The notes under the pieces: model-generated
Database searches by the model: none
What the model was told of the DNA's origin: nothing
The model's input: the letters and a program-made list of their open reading frames with translations, nothing else
Origin: Ornithinimicrobium pekingense DSM 21552
GTDB taxonomy: Bacteria; Actinomycetota; Actinomycetes; Actinomycetales; Dermatophilaceae
Reading direction: 5' to 3'
NCBI RefSeq assembly: GCF_000421185.1
Contig: NZ_ATWJ01000015.1
Span: forward strand, 62,001 to 126,000
DNA: 64,000 nucleotides
Shown: positions 43,464-51,878 of the stretch, piece by piece
Layout: every line of letters begins with the position of its first letter
Position numbering within the stretch: position 1 is the stretch's first letter
Position numbers and translations under genes: made by a program

Positions 43464-44272
43464 ACCTCGGCCCTCCCGCCGGCACGGCGGTCGCGCGCGG
43501 ACGGCCCGCCCGGGTGGGGTGAGACGTCCCGGGTCACGGGTCGCAGGTCGGTCGGGGTGCCCCTGCGCCGGTCACGCAGGCCGACGAGCAGCGCGGCGCA
43601 GGCCCCGACCAGCACCTCGACACCGGTCGGGACGAAGGGTGCGCAGACCAGGGTCAGCGTCATCGCGAGCGCGGCCGTGGCCATCGCGCCCGTGCGCCCG
43701 TCGGCGCCGCGCCCGAAGAGTCGGGGCCAGACCAGGGCCACGAAGGCGGCGGCCGCGGCGGCGTCGAGCCCGTAGTCACGGGGGTCGCCCATCGCCTCCC
43801 CGGCGAGGGCACCCAGGACCGTCGTGGTCTGCCACACCACGAACAGCGCGACGCCGGTCGTCCAGAAGCCGATCCGGGACTGGGCCGGCGTGTCCTGCGC
43901 GAGCGCGACCGCCGTCGACTCGTCGATGGTCAGGTGGGCGCCCAGGGGGACCAGCCGGCGGCCGGGGCGGAGCAGCCGGGAGAGCTCCAGGCCGTAGAAC
44001 CCGTTGCGCAGGCCCAGCAGGGTCGAGGTCGCCACCGCGGCCAGGGCTCCGCCCCCGGCGCCGATGACGCCGTAGAGCGCGAACTGCGAGCCGCCGCTGA
44101 AGATCAGCAGGGAGGTGACGACGGTCTGCCACACGCTGAGCCCGGCTGCCACGCCGAGCGCGCCGGCGCTGACCCCGTAGAGGCCCACCAGCCCGACGGC
44201 CAGGCCCTCCCGCGCGGCGGGGGTGCGCCACCACGCCGGCTCCTGCGGGACGGCGGCCGTCCCGCCCGTCAC
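43460..44272 (-). CDS. azlC: AzlC-family branched-chain amino acid exporter
   Basis: A 270-aa polytopic membrane protein. Family motifs are SLLIFSGGSQFALYGVIG, LGLRNGFYGLELSRLL and HLTIDESTAVAL, ending with a hydrophilic Arg-rich tail. With AzlD it forms a LIV-E-class exporter, probably for branched-chain or other hydrophobic amino acids (inferred). The GTG start at 44272 overlaps the upstream GNAT stop by 4 bp, so translation is coupled. Confidence 0.9.
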   Translation of the reverse strand: MTGGTAAVPQEPAWWRTPAAREGLAVGLVGLYGVSAGALGVAAGLSVWQTVVTSLLIFSGGSQFALYGVIGAGGGALAAVATSTLLGLRNGFYGLELSRLLRPGRRLVPLGAHLTIDESTAVALAQDTPAQSRIGFWTTGVALFVVWQTTTVLGALAGEAMGDPRDYGLDAAAAAAFVALVWPRLFGRGADGRTGAMATAALAMTLTLVCAPFVPTGVEVLVGACAALLVGLRDRRRGTPTDLRPVTRDVSPHPGGPSARDRRAGGRAEV

Positions 44273-44904
44273 AGCTCCGTCACGAGGCGGACCTCGCGGG
44301 CGGTGCGTCCGTCGTCGTCGACCACCCGGTCGCGCCAGGCGCCGTCGGGGACGAACCCGGCCGCCTGGAGGAAGGCGCGGGTGCCCTCGGCGTCGGCGAG
44401 CACCCAGGTGGCGACGGCCGTGAGCTCGTCGAAGCCGGCCCTCAGCGTGTCGACCGCGGCGTTGAGCAGCCGGGAGCCGTGCCCGGCGTGCCGGGCCTGC
44501 GGGTGCACCCCGCCGTCGTAGAGCAGTCCGGTCGTCCCGTGCGTCAGCCCGGGCTCGTCGCCGGCCGGTCCCAGCGCCAGGTAGCCGACCACCTGCGGGC
44601 CGGCGGTCGCCACGAGCAGGCGGTGACGAGAGGTCGGCGGGTGCTCCAGCGAGCGGCGCCAGACCGCGGCGAAGCGCGGGCCGGTCAGGGCGTCGAGCAC
44701 CTCCTGCGAGAGCACGTCGGCATACTCGTGCTGCCACACGAACGCCTGCACCAGGCCGACCGCGGGGGCGTCGCTGGGGCGGCCGGTCCGCACCGCGGCG
44801 TCGGCCAGCGGGCCGGGAGCTGACGCGGCGGAGCTGTGCTCGTGACCGTGGTGGTCGTGGCCGGCGGCGTGCTGAGGGTGCTCGTGGCTGTCGGGGGAGG
44901 GCAT
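44269..44904 (-). CDS. GNAT acetyltransferase with His-rich N-terminus
   Basis: A 211-aa protein. Residues ~5-22 are a histidine cluster ([19 protein letters not shown]), a possible metal-binding extension. The rest is a GNAT domain with acetyl-CoA motif region [20 protein letters not shown] and a C-terminal [11 protein letters not shown]. Acceptor unknown. ATG 44904 is used; an in-frame upstream ATG at 44976 would lengthen the N-terminus without a better ribosome-binding site. First gene of the operon with azlC, azlD and the acyltransferase-like gene. Confidence 0.82.
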   Translation of the reverse strand: MPSPDSHEHPQHAAGHDHHGHEHSSAASAPGPLADAAVRTGRPSDAPAVGLVQAFVWQHEYADVLSQEVLDALTGPRFAAVWRRSLEHPPTSRHRLLVATAGPQVVGYLALGPAGDEPGLTHGTTGLLYDGGVHPQARHAGHGSRLLNAAVDTLRAGFDELTAVATWVLADAEGTRAFLQAAGFVPDGAWRDRVVDDDGRTAREVRLVTEL

Positions 44905-45037
44905 GGTCGGGCCAGTTTCCCACGTCGTCCTGACGTCACTTCGGGTGGCCGGGGCAGCCGGCAACGGATGTGACACCGACCGCGGCGTGCGACGCTCCGA
45001 CTGTCATACGGCCCCTCCCGCATGGCACACTTGGGAC

Positions 45038-46069
45038 ATGTACGGCAACGACTTCGGGCACAGCGACGACGCGCCCCTGAACGCCGCGGAGACCGAGGAC
45101 TACGCCTCGGTCCTCGAGGAGCACATGGCCTACTTCGACCGGCTGGTGCAGGACGACCAGCGCATCGAGCCGCGCGACGCGATGCCCGACGCCTACCGTC
45201 AGACGCTCATCCGCCAGATCGCCCAGCACGCGCACTCCGAGATCATCGGTATGCAGCCGGAGGGCAACTGGATCACCCGGGCCCCGAGCCTGCGCCGCAA
45301 GGCGATCCTCATGGCCAAGGTCCAGGACGAGGCCGGGCACGGGCTCTACCTCTACTCCGCGGCCGAGACGCTGGGGGTCGACCGCTCCGAGCTGCTGGAC
45401 AAGCTGCACAGCGGCAGGCAGAAGTACTCCTCGATCTTCAACTACCCGACCTTGACCTGGGCCGACGTGGGCGCCATCGGCTGGCTCGTCGACGGCGCGG
45501 CGATCATGAACCAGGTGCCGCTGTGCCGCTGCTCCTACGGCCCTTACGCCCGCGCGATGATCCGCGTGTGCAAGGAGGAGTCCTTCCACCAGCGGCAGGG
45601 CTTCGAGCTGCTGTGGACCCTCTCGCAGGGCACCGACGCCCAGCGCGCGATGCTGCAGGACGCCGCCGACCGGTGGTGGTGGCCGGCCCTGATGATGTTC
45701 GGCCCGCCGGACTCCGGGGAGAAGGCCAAGGAAGGTCACACCGCCCAGTCCATGGCGTGGGGCATCAAGCGCTTCACCAACGACGACCTGCGCCAACGGT
45801 TCGTCGACATGACGGTCCCGCAGGCGATCAAGCTGGGCATCACGCTGCCCGACCCCGACCTGCGCTGGAACGAGGAGCGTGGGCACTGGGACTTCGGCGA
45901 GATCGACTGGGACGAGTTCTGGCGCGTGCTCAAGGGTGACGGTCCCTGCAACGCCCAGCGCATCGCCACCCGGGTGACCGCCCACGAGGAGGGCGCCTGG
46001 GTGCGGGAGGCCGCAGCCGCCTACGCCGACAAGCAGGCGGCACGCTCGGCCGAGGGGGCCGTGGCATGA
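45038..46069 (+). CDS. paaA: 1,2-phenylacetyl-CoA epoxidase subunit A
   Basis: A 343-aa catalytic subunit of the diiron monooxygenase that epoxidises phenylacetyl-CoA. It has a ferritin-like fold with iron-ligand motifs [14 protein letters not shown] and [14 protein letters not shown]. The N-terminus [11 protein letters not shown] is characteristic. ATG 45038 is well placed relative to homologues, although the upstream ribosome-binding site is weak. Overlaps paaB by 4 bp. First gene of paaABCDE. Confidence 0.97.
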   Translation: MYGNDFGHSDDAPLNAAETEDYASVLEEHMAYFDRLVQDDQRIEPRDAMPDAYRQTLIRQIAQHAHSEIIGMQPEGNWITRAPSLRRKAILMAKVQDEAGHGLYLYSAAETLGVDRSELLDKLHSGRQKYSSIFNYPTLTWADVGAIGWLVDGAAIMNQVPLCRCSYGPYARAMIRVCKEESFHQRQGFELLWTLSQGTDAQRAMLQDAADRWWWPALMMFGPPDSGEKAKEGHTAQSMAWGIKRFTNDDLRQRFVDMTVPQAIKLGITLPDPDLRWNEERGHWDFGEIDWDEFWRVLKGDGPCNAQRIATRVTAHEEGAWVREAAAAYADKQAARSAEGAVA

Positions 46070-46353
46070 CCGCCCCGACCTGGCCGCTGTGGGAGGTCTT
46101 CGTGCGCGCCCGCCGGGGCCTGTCGCACGTGCACGTCGGCTCGCTGCACGCCCCCGACGCCCAGATGGCCCTGCGCAACGCCCGTGACCTCTACACCCGT
46201 CGGCAGGAGGGTGTCTCCCTGTGGGTCGTCGCCTCCGACGACATCACCGCCTCCAGCCCCGAGGAGCGCGACAGCTTCTTCGACCCGGCCGCCGACAAGG
46301 TCTACCGGCACCCGACGTTCTACGAGGTGCCCGAGGACGTGGAGTACCTGTGA
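46066..46353 (+). CDS. paaB: 1,2-phenylacetyl-CoA epoxidase subunit B
   Basis: A 95-aa structural subunit. Typical sequence [31 protein letters not shown] (read in parts), [13 protein letters not shown] and the C-terminal [11 protein letters not shown]. It helps assemble the PaaA-PaaC complex. ATG 46066 overlaps paaA; stop overlaps paaC. Confidence 0.97.
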   Translation: MTAPTWPLWEVFVRARRGLSHVHVGSLHAPDAQMALRNARDLYTRRQEGVSLWVVASDDITASSPEERDSFFDPAADKVYRHPTFYEVPEDVEYL

Positions 46354-47177
46354 GCACCTCCGCCGACGCGACGCACCTCGACGCCGCCGTCGCGGCGCCA
46401 CGGCATACCCCGGAGACCGACGCCACCACGCTGCACGTGCGCTACCTGCTGAGCCTGGGCGACGACGCCCTGGTCTACGCCCAGCGGCTGGGGGAGTGGC
46501 TCACCCACGCCCCCCAGATCGAGGAGGACATGGCGCTGGGCAACGTCGGGCTCGACCTGCTGGGGCAGGCGCGCTCGCTGCTGACGCGCGCCGGCGAGGT
46601 CGAGGGTGGCGGGCGCGACGAGGACGCGCTGGCGATGCTGCGCGACGAGCGCGAGTTCCGCAACGTCCAGCTTGTCGAGCAGCCCCGCGGCGACTTCGCC
46701 GTCGAGATGGCGCGGATGCTGTGGTTCGCCAGCTACCAGTGCGAGCTCTGGTCGCAGCTGACCAGCTCGGCCGACGAGACGCTGGCGGGCATCGCCGGCA
46801 AGGCGGTCAAGGAGGCGGTCTACCACCGCGACCACGCCACCCAGTGGGTGCTGCGGCTGGGCGACGGCACCGAGGTCAGCCGCGAGCGGATGCAGGCCGG
46901 GCTCGAGGCGGTGCACCCCTACGTCGCCGAGCTCGGCGAGGACCACGAGGCCGCCCGGTGGGCCGCCGAGCAGGGCGTCGGCGTGCTCCCCTCGTCGTTG
47001 ACCGACGCCGTCAACGCCCACGTGTCCGCGGTCCTCGAGCAGGCCACGCTGACCATGCCGGACGCGCCGCGCTGGCACGCCCGGGGCGGACGCGAGGGCG
47101 TCCACTCCGAGGCGATGGGCTACCTCCTGGCGGAGATGCAGCACATCGCGCGCAGCCATCCAGGCGCCACCTGGTGA
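46350..47177 (+). CDS. paaC: 1,2-phenylacetyl-CoA epoxidase subunit C
   Basis: A 275-aa non-catalytic ferritin-like subunit paired with PaaA. Motifs LRYLLSLGDDALVYAQRLGEW-like (here YLLSLGDDALVYAQRLGEW), APQIEEDMALGNVGLDLLGQ, and DHATQWVLRLGDGTEVS. GTG 46350 overlaps the paaB stop, and the stop overlaps the GTG of paaD. Confidence 0.96.
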   Translation: MSTSADATHLDAAVAAPRHTPETDATTLHVRYLLSLGDDALVYAQRLGEWLTHAPQIEEDMALGNVGLDLLGQARSLLTRAGEVEGGGRDEDALAMLRDEREFRNVQLVEQPRGDFAVEMARMLWFASYQCELWSQLTSSADETLAGIAGKAVKEAVYHRDHATQWVLRLGDGTEVSRERMQAGLEAVHPYVAELGEDHEAARWAAEQGVGVLPSSLTDAVNAHVSAVLEQATLTMPDAPRWHARGGREGVHSEAMGYLLAEMQHIARSHPGATW

Positions 47178-47752
47178 GCCCGGTGGGAGCGCGTATGCAG
47201 TCACCCAGGGGGCTCCGCCCCCCGTGCACCCCCCGACCAAGGGGTGCAGCCCCCCTCACCGACGACCTGCTCGCGAGGGTCGAGCGGGAGGTGCGCCTGG
47301 TGCCCGACCCGGAGATCCCGGTCATCACGATCGACGATCTGGGCGTGATCCGTAACGTGGAGCGCACCGGCCCTGGGCTGCGGGTGACCATTACCCCGAC
47401 CTACTCGGGATGCCCCGCGATGAGCGCGATGGAGGACGCCGTCGTGGCCGTCGGGCGCCGCGCCGGTGTGCCCGTCGAGGTCGTCACCCGGCTCGCGCCG
47501 GCCTGGACCACCGACTGGATGAGCGAGCAGGGCAGGACGGCGCTGCGCCGCTTCGGCATCGCCCCGCCCACCGGTGAGCGGGCCCACGCCACCGGCCCGG
47601 TCGGGCTGACCCTCCATCGGCGGGTCGTGGTCTGCCCGCACTGCGGCTCGGAGGACACCGAGGAGGTCGCCCGCTTCGGCTCCACCGCGTGCAAGGCCCT
47701 GCGGCGGTGCCGCTCCTGCCGTGAGCCCTTCGACGAGTTCAAGACGATCTGA
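47174..47752 (+). CDS. paaD: PaaD-like Fe-S/metal-sulfur maturation protein with repeat-derived N-terminus
   Basis: A 192-aa MIP18/DUF59-family protein thought to mature the epoxidase. The DUF59 core starts at DLLARVEREVRLVPDPEIPV and includes PTYSGCPAMSAMED. The C-terminus has a Cys cluster (CPHCGSEDTEE, then RRCRSCREPFDEFK). The GTG at 47174 overlaps paaC, and ATG 47195 is an alternative. Codons ~12-29 encode a Pro/Arg-rich stretch from a GC-rich inverted repeat at 47208-47254 that I would not expect in the family; it may be an insertion into the gene's 5' end. Confidence 0.92.
   Translation: MSPVGARMQSPRGLRPPCTPRPRGAAPLTDDLLARVEREVRLVPDPEIPVITIDDLGVIRNVERTGPGLRVTITPTYSGCPAMSAMEDAVVAVGRRAGVPVEVVTRLAPAWTTDWMSEQGRTALRRFGIAPPTGERAHATGPVGLTLHRRVVVCPHCGSEDTEEVARFGSTACKALRRCRSCREPFDEFKTI
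47208..47254 (+). repeat. Nested inverted repeat inside the 5' end of paaD
   Basis: GGGGGCT 47208-47214 pairs with AGCCCCC 47248-47254, and TGCACCCC 47225-47232 pairs with GGGGTGCA 47241-47248. Alternatively GGGGGC pairs locally with CCCCC. The structure sits about 30 nt after the GTG and just before the conserved DUF59 part. Confidence 0.7.
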
Positions 47753-47810
47753 GGCGGGCCCCGCCCCGTCCACCCCGTAGCCGGGCCGCGCCCAGACCCC
47801 GAGGAGCGAT

Positions 47811-48929
47811 GTGACACTCATCCAGCAGCCGACCCGTCGGCGCGCCACCTTCCACGACCTCACGGTCAGCCGCGTCGACCGGCTGACCGACGACGCGGTG
47901 GCGATCTCCTTCTCGGTCCCGGAGGACCTGCGCGAGGAGTTCGCCTTCGAGCCGGGCCAGCACCTCACCGTGCGCGCCACCATCGACGGCGAGGACGTGC
48001 GGCGCTCCTACTCCTGCTGCATCTCGCGGGCCGAGTCGCGCCGTCGCGGAGAGGTCAGGGTGGCCACGGCCCGGGTCCCGGGCGGGGCGATGTCGACGTG
48101 GCTCGCCCAGGAGGTCGCGCCGGGGGACACGCTGCAGGTGATGACACCGCTCGGCTCCTTCGTCTGCCCGACGGACCCCACGGCGGCCAAGCACCACGTG
48201 GCGGTGGCCGCCGGGTCCGGCATCACCCCCGTGCTCTCCCTGCTGACCACCGTGCTCGAGGAGGAGCCGGGGTCGCGGGTGACGCTGATCTACGGCAACC
48301 GCCGCACGGACTCGATCATGTTCCTCGAGGAGCTGATGGACCTCAAGAACCGCTTCCCCGGGCGGTTCAGCCTGTTCAACGTCCTCTCCCGGGAGCAGCA
48401 GGATCTCGAGCTGCTCAGCGGCCGCATCGACCGGGCCAAGGTCGAGGAGTTCCTGGCCACCTTCGTGCCCGAGGACGGGGTGGACGAGTGGTACCTGTGC
48501 GGGCCGTTCGGGCTCGTGGAGACCGTCCGGCAGGTGCTGGGGGAGCGCGGCGTCGACCCCCACCACGTGCACCACGAGATCTTCCACGTGGACGACAGCG
48601 GCGGCATCGCCCCGCCCCCGGTGGTCGAGGTGGACGACAGCGCGCCGGCCGAGACCGTGGTCACCGTCACCCTCGACGGCCGCACGACGACGGTCCCGAT
48701 GCCCACCCGCACCGAGAGCATCCTGGACGCGACGCTGCGGGAGCGGCCCGACGCGCCCTTCTCCTGCACCGGCGGGGTCTGCGGCACCTGCCGCGCCAAG
48801 GTGGTCGGCGGCGAGGTCCGGATGGACCGCAACTACGCCCTCGAGGAGGACGAGGTGGCGCGCGGCTACCGGCTGATGTGCCAGTCGCACCCGCTCACCG
48901 AGACGGTCGAGATCGACTACGACGCCTGA
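47811..48929 (+). CDS. paaE: 1,2-phenylacetyl-CoA epoxidase reductase subunit E
   Basis: A 372-aa reductase that passes NADPH electrons to PaaA. An FNR-type FAD domain (FEPGQHLTVRATIDGEDVRRSYS in parts), an NADPH-binding domain (VAAGSGITPVLSLL; LCGPFGLV), and a C-terminal plant-type [2Fe-2S] ferredoxin domain with FSCTGGVCGTCRAKV and a distal Cys in YRLMCQSHPL. GTG 47811 has GAGGAGCGAT upstream. Last gene of paaABCDE. Confidence 0.97.
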   Translation: MTLIQQPTRRRATFHDLTVSRVDRLTDDAVAISFSVPEDLREEFAFEPGQHLTVRATIDGEDVRRSYSCCISRAESRRRGEVRVATARVPGGAMSTWLAQEVAPGDTLQVMTPLGSFVCPTDPTAAKHHVAVAAGSGITPVLSLLTTVLEEEPGSRVTLIYGNRRTDSIMFLEELMDLKNRFPGRFSLFNVLSREQQDLELLSGRIDRAKVEEFLATFVPEDGVDEWYLCGPFGLVETVRQVLGERGVDPHHVHHEIFHVDDSGGIAPPPVVEVDDSAPAETVVTVTLDGRTTTVPMPTRTESILDATLRERPDAPFSCTGGVCGTCRAKVVGGEVRMDRNYALEEDEVARGYRLMCQSHPLTETVEIDYDA

Positions 48930-49252
48930 CGGGCAGGCCGCGGCGGCGTTCGAGCAGGGACGCGACGGCATGAGCCGGGCCGCGGCGGCGTCGAGCCGAG
49001 ACAGCGTTCGGGCGCGGGGGAATCTCGCTCGTGCTGGGGAAGCTTCCCCTGCGCGAGGGAAGCTTCTCGCGCGCGAGGACGAGATGCCCCCACGGGGACG
49101 GTTCGCCAGCACGAGCATGGGTGGGCTCACGGCGGTGTCCGAGCGGGGTCAGCGTGCGCGCGGGGGAGATTTCCCGCGCACGAGAACGGCCGACGGCACG
49201 AGAACGGTCCCCCCCCCCCCCCCCCCCCCGCTCGAGGGGGCTGGGGTGGCCT
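48930..49252. repeat. Gene-free repeat tract with palindromes and a C21 homopolymer
   Basis: No credible coding frame. Two near-identical 20-bp blocks (GGCCGCGGCGGCG followed by TCGAGC) occur near 48937 and 48978. GGGGAAGCTTCCCC is a perfect 14-bp palindrome at 49036-49049, with an imperfect GCGCGA...AAGCTT...TCGCGC palindrome next to it (about 49051-49072) and CGTGCGCG...CGCGCACG at 49153-49182. An uninterrupted run of 21 C lies at 49209-49229, 24 bp from the end of the oxidase gene. Confidence 0.8.
49209..49229 (+). repeat. C21 homopolymer
   Basis: Twenty-one consecutive C residues, by far the longest homopolymer in the window, between convergent paaE and the DadA-like gene. Confidence 0.9.
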
Positions 49253-50560
49253 CTAGGGCGTGATGGGACGGGCGCGCGCTGCGGAGAGCCGCGAGGGCGC
49301 CCACCGCAGGCGGCGCAGCGGGTCGAAGGGCGTCAGCTCGGCCGGGACCTCTCCGGTCGTGACCTGCTCGGCCAGCAGCCGGCCGGTGATCGGCCCCAGG
49401 GTGATGCCCCACATCCCGTGGCCGCCGGCGACGAAGACGCGCTCGGACTCCGTGCGCCCGATCAGCGGCAGGCCGTCGGCGGTGACCGGGCGGGAGCCCA
49501 CCCACTCGTCCTGCCGGTCGTCCAGGTCAGCGCCGCGCAGGAGAGGGCGGGCCGCCTCGACGATCGCGCGGATCCGGCGGGGGTCGAGGGCGGCGTCGGC
49601 GCGACGGAACTCCATCATGCCGGCGACGCGCAGGCGGTCGCCCAGCGGCGTGAGGGCGACGCGGGCGGCCGGGAAGTAGAGCGGGCCGGCGGGCATCTGC
49701 TCGGTCGCCACGCTGAAGGAGTAGCCGCGGCCGGCCTGGACGACGTGCCGCACGCCGAAGTCGTCCACGAGGTCGCCCAGCCAGGCGCCGGTGGCCACGA
49801 CCACGGCGTCGTAGGTGCCCGCACCCGCACCGGTCGTGGCCAGCCGCACACCCGCGCTGCCGAGGTCCTCGACGCCCAGCACGTCGGCGCCCTCGAGGAT
49901 CTCGGTGCCCTGCTGCCGGACGGCCCCGGCGAGCGACTCGACATACTCGACCGGACGCAGGTAGCGCTGCCCGTGGATGACGACGGCCGCCTGGACGACG
50001 TCGGAGATCGCCGGCTCGCGGCGACGCGCCTCGGCACCGCCGATCAGCTCGTGCTCGACCGTGCCACCCGCCTTCTCGATCGACTCGAACTCGTCGAGCA
50101 GCACCTGCACGTCGCCGGCGCGCTCGTAGGCGGCGAGGAACGGCTCTGCCTCACGCACCCTGGCGTCCACCCCGTGCGCGGCGAGGTGCTCGAAGGCGGT
50201 CAGGGCCTGGTCGTTGACCGGCAGCAGCGCCTGCATGGCCTTCTCCCAGCGGCTGTCGGTGCTGTGGCGCACGAACCCGGCCACGAACCGGGCCAGCCGC
50301 GGGTCGAGGGTGGGCGGGACGTAGACGGGGGAGCTGGCGGACAGCACGGCGCGCACGCCGTAGCGCAGCACCGCGGGCTCGGGCAACGGCGTGGCGATCG
50401 CGGGCGTCAGCCAGCCGGCGTTGCCCCACGAGGCTCCGGCCCCCACGCCCTTGCGGTCGAGGACGGTGACCTCGACGCCCCGCTCGCGCAGGAACCAGGC
50501 TGTCGACAGCCCGACCATCCCCGCTCCCACGACCGCGACCCTGCGCGTGCCTCCAGCCAC
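49253..50560 (-). CDS. DadA-type FAD-dependent amine/D-amino acid dehydrogenase
   Basis: A 435-aa flavoprotein of the DAO superfamily. The Rossmann dinucleotide motif VAVVGAGMVGLSTAWFLRERG is at the N-terminus, followed by GVGAGASWGNAGWLTP, typical of DadA. The C-terminus has PVTADGLPLIGR and GHGMWGITLGPITGRLLAE. It probably oxidises D-amino acids or similar amines. GTG 50560 is chosen because AGGAGG (minus strand, 50571-50566) lies 5 nt upstream; ATG 50593 and ATG 50623 are in-frame alternatives. Convergent with paaE across the repeat tract. Confidence 0.9.
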   Translation of the reverse strand: MAGGTRRVAVVGAGMVGLSTAWFLRERGVEVTVLDRKGVGAGASWGNAGWLTPAIATPLPEPAVLRYGVRAVLSASSPVYVPPTLDPRLARFVAGFVRHSTDSRWEKAMQALLPVNDQALTAFEHLAAHGVDARVREAEPFLAAYERAGDVQVLLDEFESIEKAGGTVEHELIGGAEARRREPAISDVVQAAVVIHGQRYLRPVEYVESLAGAVRQQGTEILEGADVLGVEDLGSAGVRLATTGAGAGTYDAVVVATGAWLGDLVDDFGVRHVVQAGRGYSFSVATEQMPAGPLYFPAARVALTPLGDRLRVAGMMEFRRADAALDPRRIRAIVEAARPLLRGADLDDRQDEWVGSRPVTADGLPLIGRTESERVFVAGGHGMWGITLGPITGRLLAEQVTTGEVPAELTPFDPLRRLRWAPSRLSAARARPITP

Positions 50561-50668
50561 CACGACCTCCTCGTCGATCCGTACCGAGCACATCGTCGCA
50601 CCCCCGGTGACGGCCGCCGGCACCGGGGCGCTGGGGACCCCGCGGCCCCGACCCGGGTGCCGGCAGGC

Positions 50669-51292
50669 TCAGTCGCGCAGGTCGTGCCAGTCCAGCCCGA
50701 GCTCGAGGAGCAGCTCGCGCACGAGCGGCAGGCTCACGCCGACGACGGCGTGGTAGTCGCCCTCGACACCGGTGACGTAGGGCCCGCCGAGCCCGTCGAC
50801 GGTGAACGCCCCGGCCACCTGGAGGGGCTCGCCGGTCGCCACGTAGGTGTCGATCTCGGTGTCCGACAGGTCGGCGAAGTGGACGATGGTCGAGGCGGTG
50901 GCCCCCAGCGTGCCGCCCGTGCCCCCCTCGCGGTTGTCGACCAGCCAGTGCCCGGTGTGCAGGACCCCGGAGCGCCCGCGCATCCGCCGCCACCGCTGCG
51001 CCGCCACCGCGGCGTCGCCGGGCTTGCCGTAGATCTCGCCGTCCAGCTCCAGGACGGAGTCGCAGCCCAGGACCAGGGAGTCGGGCTCCTCCGACGCCAC
51101 CACCGACTCGCACTTGGCCCGGGCGAGGGTGAGGGCGACGTCGCCCGGCTCCAGCGCGCCGTGCCGCTCCTGGGCCTGCGCCAGCGCGGCGCCCTCGTCG
51201 ACGCCGGAGACGACGACCTCCGGCTCGACGCCGGCACGCTGCAGCGTCGTCAGGCGGGCAGGGGAGGCCGAGGCCAGCACGAGGGGGATCAT
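50669..51292 (-). CDS. Maf-family nucleotide pyrophosphatase
   Basis: A 207-aa house-cleaning pyrophosphatase that removes non-canonical or modified nucleotides, also linked to septum formation. Starts IPLVLASASPARLTTLQRAGVEP, with LARAKCESV, VLGCDSVLELDGEIYGKP, and GLGGPYVTGVEGDYHAVVG. Length typical. ATG 51292 is supported by TAGCCT 7 nt upstream, which overlaps the end of the GNAT gene. Operon order from upstream: DUF885, GNAT, Maf. Confidence 0.95.
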   Translation of the reverse strand: MIPLVLASASPARLTTLQRAGVEPEVVVSGVDEGAALAQAQERHGALEPGDVALTLARAKCESVVASEEPDSLVLGCDSVLELDGEIYGKPGDAAVAAQRWRRMRGRSGVLHTGHWLVDNREGGTGGTLGATASTIVHFADLSDTEIDTYVATGEPLQVAGAFTVDGLGGPYVTGVEGDYHAVVGVSLPLVRELLLELGLDWHDLRD

Positions 51293-51299
51293 GGGCGTC

Positions 51300-51305
51300 A
51301 GGCTA
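51300..51305 (-). promoter_or_regulatory. Putative -10 box (TAGCCT), leaderless maf transcript
   Basis: On the minus strand TAGCCT ends 7 nt before ATG 51292. Confidence 0.4.
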
Positions 51306-51878
51306 CTGGGAGGCCCGCCACTGCTCGGCCGTGAGCGCCCAGAACAGGTGCCGGACCAGCTCGGGGTAGGCCTGCGCGTCCACCTTCGGGTGGTCGAAGT
51401 CCCGGGTGGGGTCGCGGCGCAGCCCGATCTTGTCCATGACCCGCCGCGAGGCGGTGTTGCCGACGGCGGTGAACGACACCACCTCCTGCAGCCCGACCTC
51501 CTCGAACCCGTGCCGGAGCGCCTCGCGGGCCGCCTCGGGGGCGTACCCCCGTCCCCAGGCCCCCCGGGCGAGGCGCCAGCCGACCTCGACCCCCGCCCCG
51601 GAGGGCAGGAAGTCGGCCGGCCACAGCCCGGTGTAGCCGATGAACTCACCGGTCTGCCGCACCTCCAGGGCCCACAGCCCGTAGCCCCGGTCCCGCCAGC
51701 ATGCGCCGATCCGGTCGGCGAAGGCGTCCGAGCGCTCCCGGCTCATCGGCCCCTGCAGGTGGCGCACCACCTCGGGGTCGCGGTTGAGCGCGGCGAAGAG
51801 CTCCCGGTCGGCCTCGTCGAAAGCCCTCAGGACCAGACGCCGGGTATGCCGGACCGGCGCCCCCGACGGTGCGCTCAC
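51303..51878 (-). CDS. GNAT acetyltransferase, RimJ/RimL type
   Basis: A 191-aa acetyltransferase. RRLVLRAFDEADRELFAALN is the usual RimJ/RimL start; FIGYTGLWP, EVGWRLARGAWGRGYAPEAA (acetyl-CoA binding) and NTASRRVMDKIGLR follow. These match the GNAT_3 subfamily. Acceptor unknown: ribosomal proteins, small amines or antibiotics are all possible. GTG 51878 overlaps the DUF885 stop by 4 bp. Confidence 0.9.
   Translation of the reverse strand: MSAPSGAPVRHTRRLVLRAFDEADRELFAALNRDPEVVRHLQGPMSRERSDAFADRIGACWRDRGYGLWALEVRQTGEFIGYTGLWPADFLPSGAGVEVGWRLARGAWGRGYAPEAAREALRHGFEEVGLQEVVSFTAVGNTASRRVMDKIGLRRDPTRDFDHPKVDAQAYPELVRHLFWALTAEQWRASQ

Noticed and set aside
45004-45037. Alternative paaA starts upstream of ATG 45038
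   Set aside because: The in-frame extension (to 44903) would overlap the divergent GNAT gene start. The protein homology begins at MYGNDF.
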